A stretch of 64,000 nt of DNA from the NCBI RefSeq assembly GCF_025165795.1, contig NZ_JAJAGO010000004.1:1-64000 (forward strand), read 5' to 3'. Position 1 is the first letter of the stretch. Each line of letters opens with the position of its first letter. The notes beneath the pieces are model-generated. The model ran no database searches and had not been told where the DNA came from. It saw only the letters and a program-made list of their open reading frames with translations. Source of the DNA: Streptomyces gossypii (GTDB taxonomy: Bacteria > Actinomycetota > Actinomycetes > Streptomycetales > Streptomycetaceae). Below, one piece after another: positions 1 to 8,717 of the stretch. The position numbers and the translations under genes were made by a program.

Positions 1-153
1 CGGCGCGTTCAACGTGTCACCACGCCGCTCCACCCGCCGCACCGCCGCATGCGCGGTGAAGGCACCCTCACCGGTGGTGACCTCACGGGCCTGCGCCGCG
101 TAAGAGGCCTCAACACCCTCACGCATCCGCCAAAAGCCGTCAGTGAACATCAT
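1..153 (-). CDS. GH31 alpha-xylosidase, N-terminal fragment (cut by window edge)
   Basis: The 51 visible residues begin MMFTDGFWRMREGV and continue with a V-E-A-S-Y-A-A-Q stretch. This is the opening of YicI-type GH31 alpha-xylosidases, which release xylose from the non-reducing end of xyloglucan oligosaccharides in the cytoplasm. The catalytic barrel lies outside the window, so the family call rests on the N-terminus and context. The start is one of two adjacent ATG codons (153 or 150), preceded by AGAGGAGC at about 161-168. It overlaps the end of the upstream GH3 gene by 14 bases, so the two are probably translationally coupled. No signal peptide is seen, consistent with action on imported oligosaccharides. 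Confidence 0.72.
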   Translation of the reverse strand, partial: MMFTDGFWRMREGVEASYAAQAREVTTGEGAFTAHAAVRRVERRGDTLNAP

Positions 154-2992
154 CGGTAGGGCTCCTCTGGAAGTCGAGCCGCGCCAGACGGACGGGCCCG
201 CGCAGCCCTACGCGCAGGTCCCGCACACCGGAAGCGGTGAAGGCAGCGGTGCGGGGTGTGTAGTCATACGTCCCACCGGTCGGATCGACGGGCTCCAGGA
301 TGGTGGTCGTGGTGCCGGTGGTGACCGAGACCGCTCCCCCGCCCGTCGCCTCGACAATGACGGCGGTGACGCCCGTATTGAAGTCGCAGTCACGGAAGAG
401 CAGTTCACCCTTGGAGTGGGCCGGCGTCACCGCGTCGCCGGAGGCTTTGGTGTGGTCGACGATCTCGGTCCCGACCTGTTCGTCGTACGCCACCGCCGCG
501 AGGCCCTGCTCCCGCACCGGACGGGGGCCGATCGGATCGCCGTCGACCTCGATGGAGGAGGTGATCCGGATGTCCGCGCTGGAGGCTCCGGCAAGCAGTT
601 CGTATGTGCCCGGTGGCACCGTCCAGCGGTCGTGCGCGACGTCGAAGATTCCCAACTCCGCCAGCGGAACGCGGAACTCCAGGTGCCGCGCCGCCCCGGC
701 CGCGAGGTGGAGGCGACGATGCCCGGCCAGCTGCCGGGAGGGCCGGACGACCGGACCGCCCACTGCCCGGATGTAGAGCTGGGCCACCTCGTCGGCGTCC
801 AGGGAACCGGTGTTGGTGACGGTGAACGAGATCGTGAGGACGTCGCCGTCCCAACCGGCCTCCAAGCCCCGGTACATGAAGGAGGAGTAGCCCAGGCCGT
901 GCCCGAACGGGAAGAGCGGCGTGCCCTCAAAGTAGAGGTAGGTCTGGCGGGAGCCGATGATGTCGTAGTCGAGCAGGTCCGGCAGATCGGCGTCGGCCGC
1001 GTACCAGGTCTGCGGCAGCCGTCCGGCCGGGGAGACGTCTCCGGCCAGCACGCGCGCGAGTGCGGTGCCCGCCGCCTGGCCGCCGTGCGCCGTCCACAGA
1101 AGTGCGGGCAGCGCGGCGTCCGCGTCGCCGACCGCGTACGGATAGGCGGAGACCAGGGCCAGCGCGGTACGGGGGTTGGCGGCGTGCGCCGCGCGCCACA
1201 GTCGCTCCTGCTGAGGTGGCAGCGCCAGTGTGGTGCGGTCCTCCGTCTCGCGGCCGTTGATGTGCGGGTCGTTCCCGGCGACGACGAGGACGACTTCCGC
1301 GTCCGCCGCGGCACGGGTCACGGCCTCGGCACCGCGCTCCAGGTACTCGATCTCAAAAACCTCGCCCCGCGCGGCAACCCGCACGCCGTCGGCGGCGACA
1401 GAGACGTACTGACCCGTCCCTCTGTGCTTGAGGAGGCAGCCCTCCCCGTGGCGCTCCCGTGTGAACGTCTCCTGGACCACCCATCCGCCCGGATCGTCCG
1501 CCGATGCGCGGAGGAACCCGTCCGCCGCGACGGAGAGATACCGGCCGTCGGGTGCCCGCAGCGTCCATGCCCCCTCGCCCCAGTCGATCAGGGCAAATGC
1601 TGTGGCCTCGCTGCCCACGGTCAGCGGCGGCAGATCAGTGCGGCCCTCCAGCAGCGCCGGGTCCAGCGCACCCTCGGCGTCACGCCCTGCTCCGGCCCCA
1701 GCCCCGGTCTGAGGGGCAGGCACCTGGAGCCAGCCCCCGGCGCACTTCAGCCGGACCTGGTCCGCGCCTTCGGCGAAGGTGACGTTCCCGGCGCCGAAGC
1801 GCTCGCGCAAGCCGTCGAGCACCGTGGAGCGGCGGATCAGTGTCCCGCTGTACCAGTCGGTCTTGCACACGTCCGCGAGCAGCCCGACGACCGCGATCCG
1901 GGTGCCCTCCGCGAGTGGCAGCATCCCGTCGTTCTTGAGCAGCACGATGACCTGCTCGGCGGCCTCGCGGGCGAGGTCCCGGTGTCCGGAGGTGTCGAAG
2001 TCCCGCGAGGTGGTGGCCGCGTACGGGTCGAGATGCGGGTCGAACTCCCCGAGGCGGAACCGGACGGACAGCTGCCGACGCGCCGCCATGTCGATGTCGG
2101 TCTCGCTGAGCAGGCCCTGTTCCAGGGCGCCGTGGAGCCGGCCGGTGGTGACCGAGGGGTCGGTGCCGTGGTCGGTGAAGCTGTCCACGCCGGCGCGGAG
2201 CGCGGCGGCGGTTGCCTGCTCGTGGGTGTCGAAGTACTTCTCGGAGACGACGAGGTTGGTGGGCGCGCCCGCGTCGGAGCAGACCAGCAGTTCCTGGCCG
2301 GTCCAGCGGCGCAGATGCTCGCGCAGATACGGCGAGACGTGGTTGGGGCGTCCGTTGACCAGGTTGTAGGCGGGCATCACCCCGGCGACGGCCCCCGCCT
2401 CGACAGCCGTACGAAAAGCCCGCAGGTCGTACTCGTGCAGCACGCGAGGGCGCACGGAAGAGGACGTGGTGTCCCGCCGGGTCTCGTTGTTGTGCGCGAG
2501 CCAGTGCTTGAGGACGGGCGCCGTGCGCCAGTAGACCGGGTGGTCGCCGCGCAGTCCGCGCGTGTAGGCGACGGCGAGCGCGGAGGTGAGCCCGGGGTCC
2601 TCCGAGTAGCCCTCCTCGCCTCTGCCCCACAGCGGGTGGCGCAGCAGATTCACGGTCGGCGCCCACACGTTGAGACCCACGCGCTCGTCGCGGGAGCGCA
2701 TGGCCCGCGCCTCGGTGCCGACCGCCTCCCCGATCCTGCGCACCAGGTCGTCGTTCCAGGTGGCGCCGAGACCGACCGCCTGCGGGAAGACCGTTGCGGG
2801 CCCCATCCAGGCGACGCCGTGCAGGGCCTCCTGACCGGTGCGGAAGGGGCCGATGCCGAGCCGTGCCACTCCGGGCGTGAACTGGTGCAGCAGGGCGATG
2901 CGTTCGTCGAGGGTCAGCCGGGACAGCAGGTCGTCGATGCGCCTGTCGAAGGACAGTTCTGGATCTCGGAATGGCGGCGAACTCTCGATCAC
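140..2992 (-). CDS. GH3 beta-glucosidase with an inserted beta-trefoil/fascin-like domain
   Basis: This 950-residue intracellular GH3 glycosidase has no signal peptide. Residues about 15-320 form the (beta/alpha)8 domain. It carries the K-H-W substrate-site motif at 162-164 and the probable nucleophile D240 in VCSDAGAP, where most relatives have S-D-W. Residues about 345-410 and 555-690 form the split C-terminal alpha/beta domain, with the GRETEDR segment near 580 supplying acidic active-site residues. Between them, residues about 411-553 are an insertion with two Y-L/V-S-V-A-A-D-G repeats typical of fascin/beta-trefoil folds. An FnIII-like region and a beta-rich tail follow. The start is GTG with AAGGGA upstream. 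The gene lies upstream of GH31, with which it overlaps, and faces an importer operon across a 231-base region with two palindromic operators. Likely roles are beta-glucosidase or beta-xylosidase on imported oligosaccharides. Confidence 0.88.
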   Translation of the reverse strand: MIESSPPFRDPELSFDRRIDDLLSRLTLDERIALLHQFTPGVARLGIGPFRTGQEALHGVAWMGPATVFPQAVGLGATWNDDLVRRIGEAVGTEARAMRSRDERVGLNVWAPTVNLLRHPLWGRGEEGYSEDPGLTSALAVAYTRGLRGDHPVYWRTAPVLKHWLAHNNETRRDTTSSSVRPRVLHEYDLRAFRTAVEAGAVAGVMPAYNLVNGRPNHVSPYLREHLRRWTGQELLVCSDAGAPTNLVVSEKYFDTHEQATAAALRAGVDSFTDHGTDPSVTTGRLHGALEQGLLSETDIDMAARRQLSVRFRLGEFDPHLDPYAATTSRDFDTSGHRDLAREAAEQVIVLLKNDGMLPLAEGTRIAVVGLLADVCKTDWYSGTLIRRSTVLDGLRERFGAGNVTFAEGADQVRLKCAGGWLQVPAPQTGAGAGAGRDAEGALDPALLEGRTDLPPLTVGSEATAFALIDWGEGAWTLRAPDGRYLSVAADGFLRASADDPGGWVVQETFTRERHGEGCLLKHRGTGQYVSVAADGVRVAARGEVFEIEYLERGAEAVTRAAADAEVVLVVAGNDPHINGRETEDRTTLALPPQQERLWRAAHAANPRTALALVSAYPYAVGDADAALPALLWTAHGGQAAGTALARVLAGDVSPAGRLPQTWYAADADLPDLLDYDIIGSRQTYLYFEGTPLFPFGHGLGYSSFMYRGLEAGWDGDVLTISFTVTNTGSLDADEVAQLYIRAVGGPVVRPSRQLAGHRRLHLAAGAARHLEFRVPLAELGIFDVAHDRWTVPPGTYELLAGASSADIRITSSIEVDGDPIGPRPVREQGLAAVAYDEQVGTEIVDHTKASGDAVTPAHSKGELLFRDCDFNTGVTAVIVEATGGGAVSVTTGTTTTILEPVDPTGGTYDYTPRTAAFTASGVRDLRVGLRGPVRLARLDFQRSPTDDVH

Positions 2993-3034
2993 GGCGAATC
3001 CCTTCAGCGAGGTGGTCGAGTGGCCGAGCGGATC

Positions 3035-3050
3035 TTCGAAGCGCTTCGAA
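3035..3050. promoter_or_regulatory. LacI-family operator O1 (16-bp perfect palindrome)
   Basis: TTCGAAGCGCTTCGAA is a perfect palindrome of the LacI/GalR operator type, with a central C-G step. It sits just downstream of a leftward -10-like TATAAC (3065-3070, minus strand), where a bound repressor would block the GH3-GH31 operon. Confidence 0.85.
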
Positions 3051-3106
3051 CTCGCTTCGGAGCCGTTATAGCACCTGTATCCCTTGAGGAATATAGAGTC
3101 CGCGCC

Positions 3107-3135
3107 TTGTGACGGCCCAAGCCTTCACTTACTCT
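3107..3135 (+). promoter_or_regulatory. Putative promoter of the oligosaccharide importer operon
   Basis: TTGTGA (3107-3112) and TACTCT (3130-3135) are separated by 17 bases, matching the Streptomyces housekeeping-sigma pattern. The predicted start of transcription near 3142 lies directly in front of operator O2. Confidence 0.6.
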
Positions 3136-3146
3136 CGCACCCAACA

Positions 3147-3161
3147 TTGAAGCGCTTCGAA
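3147..3161. promoter_or_regulatory. LacI-family operator O2
   Basis: TTGAAGCGCTTCGAA shares the GAAGCGCTTC core with O1 at 3035 and O3 at 8718. It overlaps the predicted transcription start of the importer operon, a classical repression position. Confidence 0.83.
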
Positions 3162-3223
3162 ACTTCGACAACCAGCCGGGCGATTCCGCCCTGTGTCCTG
3201 GCATGCCACGAAGGGTTGACGCA

Positions 3224-4900
3224 ATGACGCCGAACTCCTCCTCCCCCAGCTCCGCTCTGAGCCGCAGAGGTTTTCTCGCCTCCTCGGCCTTCGCCACGGC
3301 CGGGATTGCCGGCGGAATTCCACTGCTCACCGCCTGCGGCGGCAGCGGGTCGAAGAACGAGGGCACCACGACGGGGGAGAACCTCAAGGATCTGCTCCCG
3401 GCCTATGTCGCCTCCGACCTGGTCGCCGCGGACATCCCGAGCAAGAACGGCTCGGCCGCGGGTTTCACCACCGCCGTCCCGGCCGGTGAACTCGCCGTCT
3501 CCGTGCCCAAGAAGCTCGGCAAGGGCAGCGAACTGACCATCATGGCGCCGATCTACGGCACCTCCCCGAAACAGGGCAACCCGTACTGGACGGCGATGGA
3601 CGAGGGGGCCGGAGTCTCCGTCAAGTGGGAGAACCAGGAGGGCACGACGTACGGCCAGAAGCTGGGCGCCGTCCTCGCCTCCAGCTCCATACCCGACGCC
3701 GTCGTCATCCCCGGCTGGGAGCTGATGGGCAAGATCCCCAGCGCCATCAACAACAAGTTCGCCGATCTGGGCCCGTATCTGACCGGCGACAAGGTGAAGG
3801 ACTACCCCAACCTCGCCGCCATCCCCACTGCCGCCTGGCAACGCGCCGTGTTCGGCGGCAAGCTGCGCGGCCTGCCGATGCCGGGCGCCGACACCCCGAA
3901 CATCGCGGCGTTCTACCGAGCCGACCTCTTCAAGGAGCGCGGGTACGAACCGCCCGGCACCACCAAGGAGTTCTACGACCTCTGCAAGGAACTCAACGCA
4001 CCCAAGAGCCGGGTGTGGGCCTGCGGCGACATGACCTGGGCGGCGTGGAACTTCTTCGGTGTGCTGCCCGAGAAGCCGTACTACTGGAGACTCGTGGACG
4101 GCAAGCTCGTCAACCGCTACGAGACCGACGAGTACCTGGAGGCCCTGGCCTGGTCCCGGACTCTCTACTCGGCCGGCTTCGTGCACCCGGACGCCAAGTC
4201 CGAGAGCAGCGACATCGGCAACCTCTTCTCCAGCGGCAAGGTCATGATGTACAACGCCGACCTCTCCGACTGGTACGGCAAAACCGTCGTGCAGCGCGTG
4301 GACAACCCGAAGTTCGCGATGGCCGCGATGGACTACTTCGCCCACGACGGAGGCGACCCCACCCTCTACACGAACGCGCCCTCCAACATGTGGTGCTTCG
4401 CCAGCGAGAAGGCCGACGAGAAGACCGTCGTCGACCTGCTCGCACTCGCCAACTTCACTGCCGCGCCCTACGGTTCCAAGGAGCAGCGGCTGCGCCAGTT
4501 CGGCGTCGAGGGCGTCCACCACACTCTCGCCGACGGCGTGCTCAGCAAGAACGGGACGGGCAACAACCAGGTGTTCGGGACATACGAGTACCTCGCTTCC
4601 CCGGCCGCATTCCTCGCCTACCCCGACCACCCGGACGTGGTCGAGGGCATGACCGGCTGGCAGCAGCGCCAGGGAGCGCATCTGACCAGACCGCTCTTCT
4701 ACGGCATGCAGATCCAGGAACCGAACCGCTACACCGCGCTCAACAGCCAGTTCGAGGACCTGGAGAAGGACATCGTGCGCGGCCGCAAGAAGGTCGGCGA
4801 CATGAAGAAGGCGGTCTCCGGCTGGAAGTCCAGCGGCGGCGACAAGCTACGCGACTGGTACAAGAAACTGCTCGACGAGACCGGCGACTCGGCGTCCTGA
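3224..4900 (+). CDS. ABC transporter solute-binding lipoprotein (oligosaccharide importer)
   Basis: This is an extracellular sugar-binding lipoprotein of the LipO/YtcQ type, about 558 residues long. The first 40 residues contain a twin-arginine signal (S-R-R-G-F-L, residues 13-18) and a lipobox L-T-A-C with the lipidated cysteine at about 38. The protein is therefore probably exported folded by Tat and then lipid-anchored. The rest is a typical large periplasmic-binding fold. The ATG at 3224 is preferred over an in-frame ATG 21 bases upstream because GAAGGG lies 9 bases before it. The two permease genes follow with no gap, and the operon is controlled by operator O2. Its substrate cannot be read from sequence; the neighbouring GH31/GH3/GH42 genes suggest xyloglucan or related glucan oligosaccharides. 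Confidence 0.88.
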   Translation: MTPNSSSPSSALSRRGFLASSAFATAGIAGGIPLLTACGGSGSKNEGTTTGENLKDLLPAYVASDLVAADIPSKNGSAAGFTTAVPAGELAVSVPKKLGKGSELTIMAPIYGTSPKQGNPYWTAMDEGAGVSVKWENQEGTTYGQKLGAVLASSSIPDAVVIPGWELMGKIPSAINNKFADLGPYLTGDKVKDYPNLAAIPTAAWQRAVFGGKLRGLPMPGADTPNIAAFYRADLFKERGYEPPGTTKEFYDLCKELNAPKSRVWACGDMTWAAWNFFGVLPEKPYYWRLVDGKLVNRYETDEYLEALAWSRTLYSAGFVHPDAKSESSDIGNLFSSGKVMMYNADLSDWYGKTVVQRVDNPKFAMAAMDYFAHDGGDPTLYTNAPSNMWCFASEKADEKTVVDLLALANFTAAPYGSKEQRLRQFGVEGVHHTLADGVLSKNGTGNNQVFGTYEYLASPAAFLAYPDHPDVVEGMTGWQQRQGAHLTRPLFYGMQIQEPNRYTALNSQFEDLEKDIVRGRKKVGDMKKAVSGWKSSGGDKLRDWYKKLLDETGDSAS

Positions 4901-4901
4901 G

Positions 4902-5849
4902 GTGGCGCCGCCCTCCGTCAGAGCGGGCACGCTGCGGCACCGGTTGCGGCGGGACCGCCTCCTGCTGCTGATGGTCCTTCCCGCCCTGGTGCTTCTGCTG
5001 ATCTTCAACTACGTGCCGCTGATCGGCAATATCGTCGCCTTCCAGGAGTACGACCCCTACATCGCGGACAACGCCTTCCGGGCCATCGGGCAGAGCCCAT
5101 GGGTGGGATTCGAGCAGTTCCAGCGGATGGTCGACGACCCGCTGTTCTGGCAGTCGGTCCGGAACACCCTGGCGATCTTCCTGATCCAGTTGACGCTGTT
5201 CTTCCCGATACCGGTTCTGCTCGCGCTGTTCATCAACAGCTTCGTGCGTCACCGGGTGCGCGCGATCGCCCAGGCGATCCTTTTCCTGCCGCACTTCTTC
5301 TCCTGGGTGCTTGTCGTCACCATCTTCCAGCAGATGTTCGGCGGCGCCGGTCTCGTCGCGCAGACCCTGCGCGACCACGGCCACGGCGGATTCGACCTGA
5401 TGACGAATCCGGGGCTGTTCAAGTTCCTCATCACTTTCGAGATCATCTGGAAGGACGCGGGCTGGGGGGTGATCGTCTTCCTCGCCGCGCTGGCCGCCGT
5501 CAGCACCGATCTGTACGAGGCCGCCGCGATGGACGGCGCGAACCGCTGGCGGCGGATGTGGCACATCACGCTGCCCGCCCTGCGCCCGGTCGTGGCGCTG
5601 CTGCTGGTGCTCCAGGTCGGCAACGCGCTCACGGTCGGATTCGAGCAGATCCTGCTCCAGCGCACGGCGGTCGGACCGACCTCCGCCGAAGTCCTGGACA
5701 CCTATGTCTGGAACGTCGGAATCCAGAACGGCGATTTCAGTTACGCGGCCGCCGTCGGAATCATCAAGGGCGTCTTCGGTCTGCTGCTGGTGCTCGCGGC
5801 CAACAAGTTCGCCCATCTGCTGGGCGAACAGGGGGTGTACAAGCGATGA
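4902..5849 (+). CDS. ABC sugar transporter permease, LplB type
   Basis: This 315-residue inner-membrane permease has about six hydrophobic segments, the first at residues 23-47. The binding-protein-dependent EAA loop falls in the Y-E-A-A-A-M-D-G-A-N stretch around residue 205, which docks to the ATPase. Translation starts at GTG one base after the binding-protein stop codon. It overlaps the next permease by four bases (ATGA). No ATPase gene is present in the cluster. Streptomyces sugar importers of this class normally share the MsiK ATPase, so this one probably does too (inference). Confidence 0.9.
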   Translation: MAPPSVRAGTLRHRLRRDRLLLLMVLPALVLLLIFNYVPLIGNIVAFQEYDPYIADNAFRAIGQSPWVGFEQFQRMVDDPLFWQSVRNTLAIFLIQLTLFFPIPVLLALFINSFVRHRVRAIAQAILFLPHFFSWVLVVTIFQQMFGGAGLVAQTLRDHGHGGFDLMTNPGLFKFLITFEIIWKDAGWGVIVFLAALAAVSTDLYEAAAMDGANRWRRMWHITLPALRPVVALLLVLQVGNALTVGFEQILLQRTAVGPTSAEVLDTYVWNVGIQNGDFSYAAAVGIIKGVFGLLLVLAANKFAHLLGEQGVYKR

Positions 5850-6775
5850 GCACGCTGACCGGAACCACCGAGGGGCGCTTTGTGCGCGGCCGTCTCCGCC
5901 CGGCGTGGGAGGAGGAGCCCAGCAGGGCCGGACTCGCCACGAAGGGCGTGACGCTGACCCTGGTCTGCCTGGCCGTGATCTTCCCCGTCTGGGTGGTGGT
6001 CGTCACCAGCCTCTCCTCGGTCAAGACGATCACCGAGACCGGCGGCCTGGTGGTGATCCCCAAGGGCATCACCTTCGTCGCCTACCAGGAGCTGCTCAGC
6101 GGCGGCCAGGTCACCCGTGCGGCCACGGTCAGCGTAGGCGTCACCGTCGTCGGCACGCTCTTCAGCATGGCGGTGTCCGTCCTGTGCGCGTACGGGCTCT
6201 CGCGCACCGGGTCCGTGCTGCACCGGCCGATCCTGGTGTTCCTGATCGCCACGATGTTCTTCGGGGCTGGCTTGATCCCGACGTATCTGGTGGTACAGGG
6301 CCTCGGCCTCACGGACACCTATCTCTCCCTCATCCTGCCGAGCGCGCTGAACGTCTTCAACATCCTCGTCCTGCGGGCCTTCTTCATGAGCACGGCACAG
6401 GAGCTGATCGAGAGCGCCCGCATCGACGGCGCGGGCGACTTCCGCATCCTGTGGCAGATCGTCATGCCCCTCTCCCGGGCCGTCATCGCGGTGATCACGC
6501 TGTTCTACGCGGTCGGCTACTGGGGCGCCTGGTTCAACGCCTCCATCTACATCAACGACCCCGACATGCTGCCCCTGCAGAACATCATGCAGCAGCTGGT
6601 CATCAAGCAGACCCGGCCCACCGGCCTGGCACAGGCGATCAACACCGGTCATCTCTCACCGCTGGCCATCCAGATGGCCGTGATGGTGCTGGCACTACTG
6701 CCCGTGGCCGTGCTGTCGCCCTTCGTCCAGCGGCACTTCAAGCAAGGCATGCTCACCGGCGCGATCAAGGGGTAG
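5846..6775 (+). CDS. ABC sugar transporter permease, LplC/YtcP type
   Basis: This 309-residue membrane protein has about six transmembrane segments and an EAA-like loop, I-E-S-A-R-I-D-G-A-G, around residue 195. The C-terminal sequence G-M-L-T-G-A-I-K-G is characteristic of YtcP/LplC permeases. The start is the ATG overlapping the preceding permease's TGA, so the two subunits are translationally coupled and likely form a heterodimer. It is followed four bases later by the GH42 gene, which would place uptake and hydrolysis on one transcript. Confidence 0.9.
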   Translation: MSTLTGTTEGRFVRGRLRPAWEEEPSRAGLATKGVTLTLVCLAVIFPVWVVVVTSLSSVKTITETGGLVVIPKGITFVAYQELLSGGQVTRAATVSVGVTVVGTLFSMAVSVLCAYGLSRTGSVLHRPILVFLIATMFFGAGLIPTYLVVQGLGLTDTYLSLILPSALNVFNILVLRAFFMSTAQELIESARIDGAGDFRILWQIVMPLSRAVIAVITLFYAVGYWGAWFNASIYINDPDMLPLQNIMQQLVIKQTRPTGLAQAINTGHLSPLAIQMAVMVLALLPVAVLSPFVQRHFKQGMLTGAIKG

Positions 6776-6779
6776 GCGG

Positions 6780-7610
6780 ATGCCCGCACTCGACGACACC
6801 ACTCGCGGCCGGATTCTCTTCGGCGGCGACTACAACCCCGAGCAGTGGCCCGAGGCGGTCTGGCACGACGACATACGCCTGATGAGGGAAGCGGGCGTCA
6901 ACTCCGTGACCCTCGGCGTCTTCTCCTGGGCCAAGCTCGAACCCCGGCCCGGTGCACGGGAGTTCGGCTGGCTGGACCGCCTGATGGATCTCCTGCACGA
7001 CAACGGCATCGGCGTCGTCCTCGCGACCCCGACATCCGCTCCCCCGCCCTGGCTGGGGCGGCTCCACCCCGAGACGCTGCCCCGAGACGAGAACGGGCAG
7101 ACCGAATGGTGGGGCTCACGCCAGCACTTCTCGCACTCCAGCGAGGCCTACCGGCGGCATGCCGCCGCCCTCACCGAGGACCTGGCCGCCCGCTACGGCA
7201 CCCACCCGGCCCTCACCATGTGGCACATCAACAACGAATACTGCACCTACGACTGGGGCGACGAGGCCGCCGCCGCCTACCAGGGAGGTGCGCTGGACGG
7301 GCTGCCCGCCGTACTGCGCCACGGCCGCACCTGGTACGTCTCCACGCTGCCCGAACCGACGGCCCTGCGCGCCCTGCTCGCGCGCGTGTCCGCGGAAGCA
7401 GGCGTACGGCCTCCGCTCGGCGGCCTCCCCCCTGGCGTGGAGGCCGTACGCCGCGGTCAGCTGCTCTTCCTCCTCAACCACCGCCGGGACGCCGTCACCG
7501 TCGACCTGCCGGACGGCCACCACCTCGACGTACTGACCGGCGAGACCTTTGAGGGCACGCTCACCCTCACCCAACGCGGGGCCGCCGTGCTGGAGCCGCA
7601 CACCCCCTGA
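6780..7610 (+). CDS. GH42 beta-galactosidase with a large internal in-frame deletion (probably inactive)
   Basis: Residues 1-168 match the start of GH42 beta-galactosidases: G-G-D-Y-N-P-E-Q-W at 15-23, and the acid/base E153 in H-I-N-N-E-Y. After residue about 168 (nt about 7284) the sequence jumps to what looks like the family's extreme C-terminus: G-R-T-W-Y-V-S-T near 182, then a beta-sandwich tail. Family members are about 650-690 residues; this product is 276. About 400 residues are missing, including the second half of the barrel with the nucleophile Glu and the trimerisation domain. The frame is kept and codon use is normal, so the event is recent or the fragment is retained. The reading frame starts four bases after the permease stop. 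It would remove galactosyl side chains from imported oligosaccharides if intact. An assembly collapse is an alternative explanation. Confidence 0.85.
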   Translation: MPALDDTTRGRILFGGDYNPEQWPEAVWHDDIRLMREAGVNSVTLGVFSWAKLEPRPGAREFGWLDRLMDLLHDNGIGVVLATPTSAPPPWLGRLHPETLPRDENGQTEWWGSRQHFSHSSEAYRRHAAALTEDLAARYGTHPALTMWHINNEYCTYDWGDEAAAAYQGGALDGLPAVLRHGRTWYVSTLPEPTALRALLARVSAEAGVRPPLGGLPPGVEAVRRGQLLFLLNHRRDAVTVDLPDGHHLDVLTGETFEGTLTLTQRGAAVLEPHTP

Positions 7611-7631
7611 CACGGCACCGGGCCGCAGGCG

Positions 7632-8639
7632 TCAGACGGGCACCGGTCCGGTGCTTGCCCGGACGGTCAGTTCGGGGGCGAGCAGCACCACCTCGTCCTC
7701 GTCATGGCCCGCAAGCTTGGCGACGACCCGCTCCACCGCCTGCCGGCCCATCGCCTCGGCGGGGATGGAGACGGAGGTGAGCCGCACGGACGCCTGGAGC
7801 ACCACCTGGTCCGGGCAGACCGCGATCACCGAGGCGTCCTCCGGGACGGCCCGGCCCTGCTGGCGCAGCAGGCCGAGCAGCCGCTCGACCGCCGACTCGT
7901 TCTGCACGACGAATCCCGTCGTGCCGGGGCGCTCCTCCAGGATCCGGGCGAGCGTGGCCATCGTCGGCCCGTAACCCGTCTCGCAGGGGCGGTGCATCAG
8001 CCGGAGGCCGAGTTCGCGGCCCTTCTCGCGCAGGCCGTCCAGGGTGCGCTCCGCGAAGCCGGTGTGCCGCTGGTAGACCGCCGGGGCCTCGCCGATCACC
8101 GCGACATCGCGGTGGCCGAGGCCGGCCAGATGCTCGGCGCACAGCGCGCCGGTGGCCGTGAAGTCGAGGTCCACACAGGTCAGCCCGGCCGTTTCGGCGG
8201 GGAGCCCGATGAGCACCGCGGGAAGCCCGCTTTCGCGCAGCAGCGGCAGCCGCCCGTCGTCGAGCTCGACATCCATCAGGATCACCGCGTCGGCGAGGCC
8301 GCTTCCGGTGACGCGGCGCACGGCGGGCGCGCCCTCCTCGCCGGTCAGCAGCAGCACGTCATAGCCGTGCGTACGGGCCGTGGTGGCGATCGCGACGGCG
8401 ATCTCCATCATCACGGGCACATACATGTCGGTGCGCAGCGGCATCATCAGCGCGATGACGTTGGACCTGCTGCTCGCCAGTGCGCGGGCGCCCGCGTGGG
8501 GGTGGTAGCCGAGCTCCTGGATGCTGCGCTCGACGTGCTCGCGCGTGCCGGCGGAGATCTTGCGCTTGCCGCTGAGGACATAGCTGACCGTGCTGGCCGA
8601 GACTCCCGCGTGCTTGGCGACCTCGGCAAGGGTGACCAT
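7632..8639 (-). CDS. LacI-family transcriptional regulator of the oligosaccharide locus
   Basis: This 335-residue repressor has an N-terminal helix-turn-helix (V-T-L-A-E-V-A-K-H-A-G-V-S-A-S-T-V-S-Y-V-L, residues about 2-22), the L-hinge region, and a periplasmic-binding-like effector domain. The ATG at 8639 is chosen because AGGAG lies just upstream and the HTH then begins at residue 2. It ends 21 bases from the convergent GH42 gene. A palindrome identical in core to those controlling GH3-GH31 and the importer lies upstream at 8718-8731, so it most likely regulates all three transcripts, itself included. The inducer is unknown, presumably an oligosaccharide taken up by the adjacent importer. 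Confidence 0.9.
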   Translation of the reverse strand: MVTLAEVAKHAGVSASTVSYVLSGKRKISAGTREHVERSIQELGYHPHAGARALASSRSNVIALMMPLRTDMYVPVMMEIAVAIATTARTHGYDVLLLTGEEGAPAVRRVTGSGLADAVILMDVELDDGRLPLLRESGLPAVLIGLPAETAGLTCVDLDFTATGALCAEHLAGLGHRDVAVIGEAPAVYQRHTGFAERTLDGLREKGRELGLRLMHRPCETGYGPTMATLARILEERPGTTGFVVQNESAVERLLGLLRQQGRAVPEDASVIAVCPDQVVLQASVRLTSVSIPAEAMGRQAVERVVAKLAGHDEDEVVLLAPELTVRASTGPVPV

Positions 8640-8678
8640 TCGGCTCTCCTGGTCATGGCAGCACACGATGAGATCCAG

Positions 8679-8708
8679 ATCTTAAAGCGGCACTCGCGGA
8701 CCTGTCCA
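8679..8708 (-). promoter_or_regulatory. Putative promoter of the lacI-family gene
   Basis: On the minus strand, TGGACA (8703-8708) and TAAGAT (8679-8684) are 18 bases apart. They lie 40 bases upstream of the ATG at 8639. Confidence 0.5.
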
Positions 8709-8717
8709 GAGGGCGCG

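Noticed and set aside
143..3112. 989-codon open frame on the plus strand opposite the GH3 gene
   Set aside because: It mirrors the GH3 codons in a high-GC genome, has no family resemblance, and contains Arg/Gly/Val-rich nonsense. The same applies to the long frames opposite the AfsR-like gene (46066-49914), the RHS gene (50498-53638), glnE (33232-36075) and the pullulanase (19313-21970).
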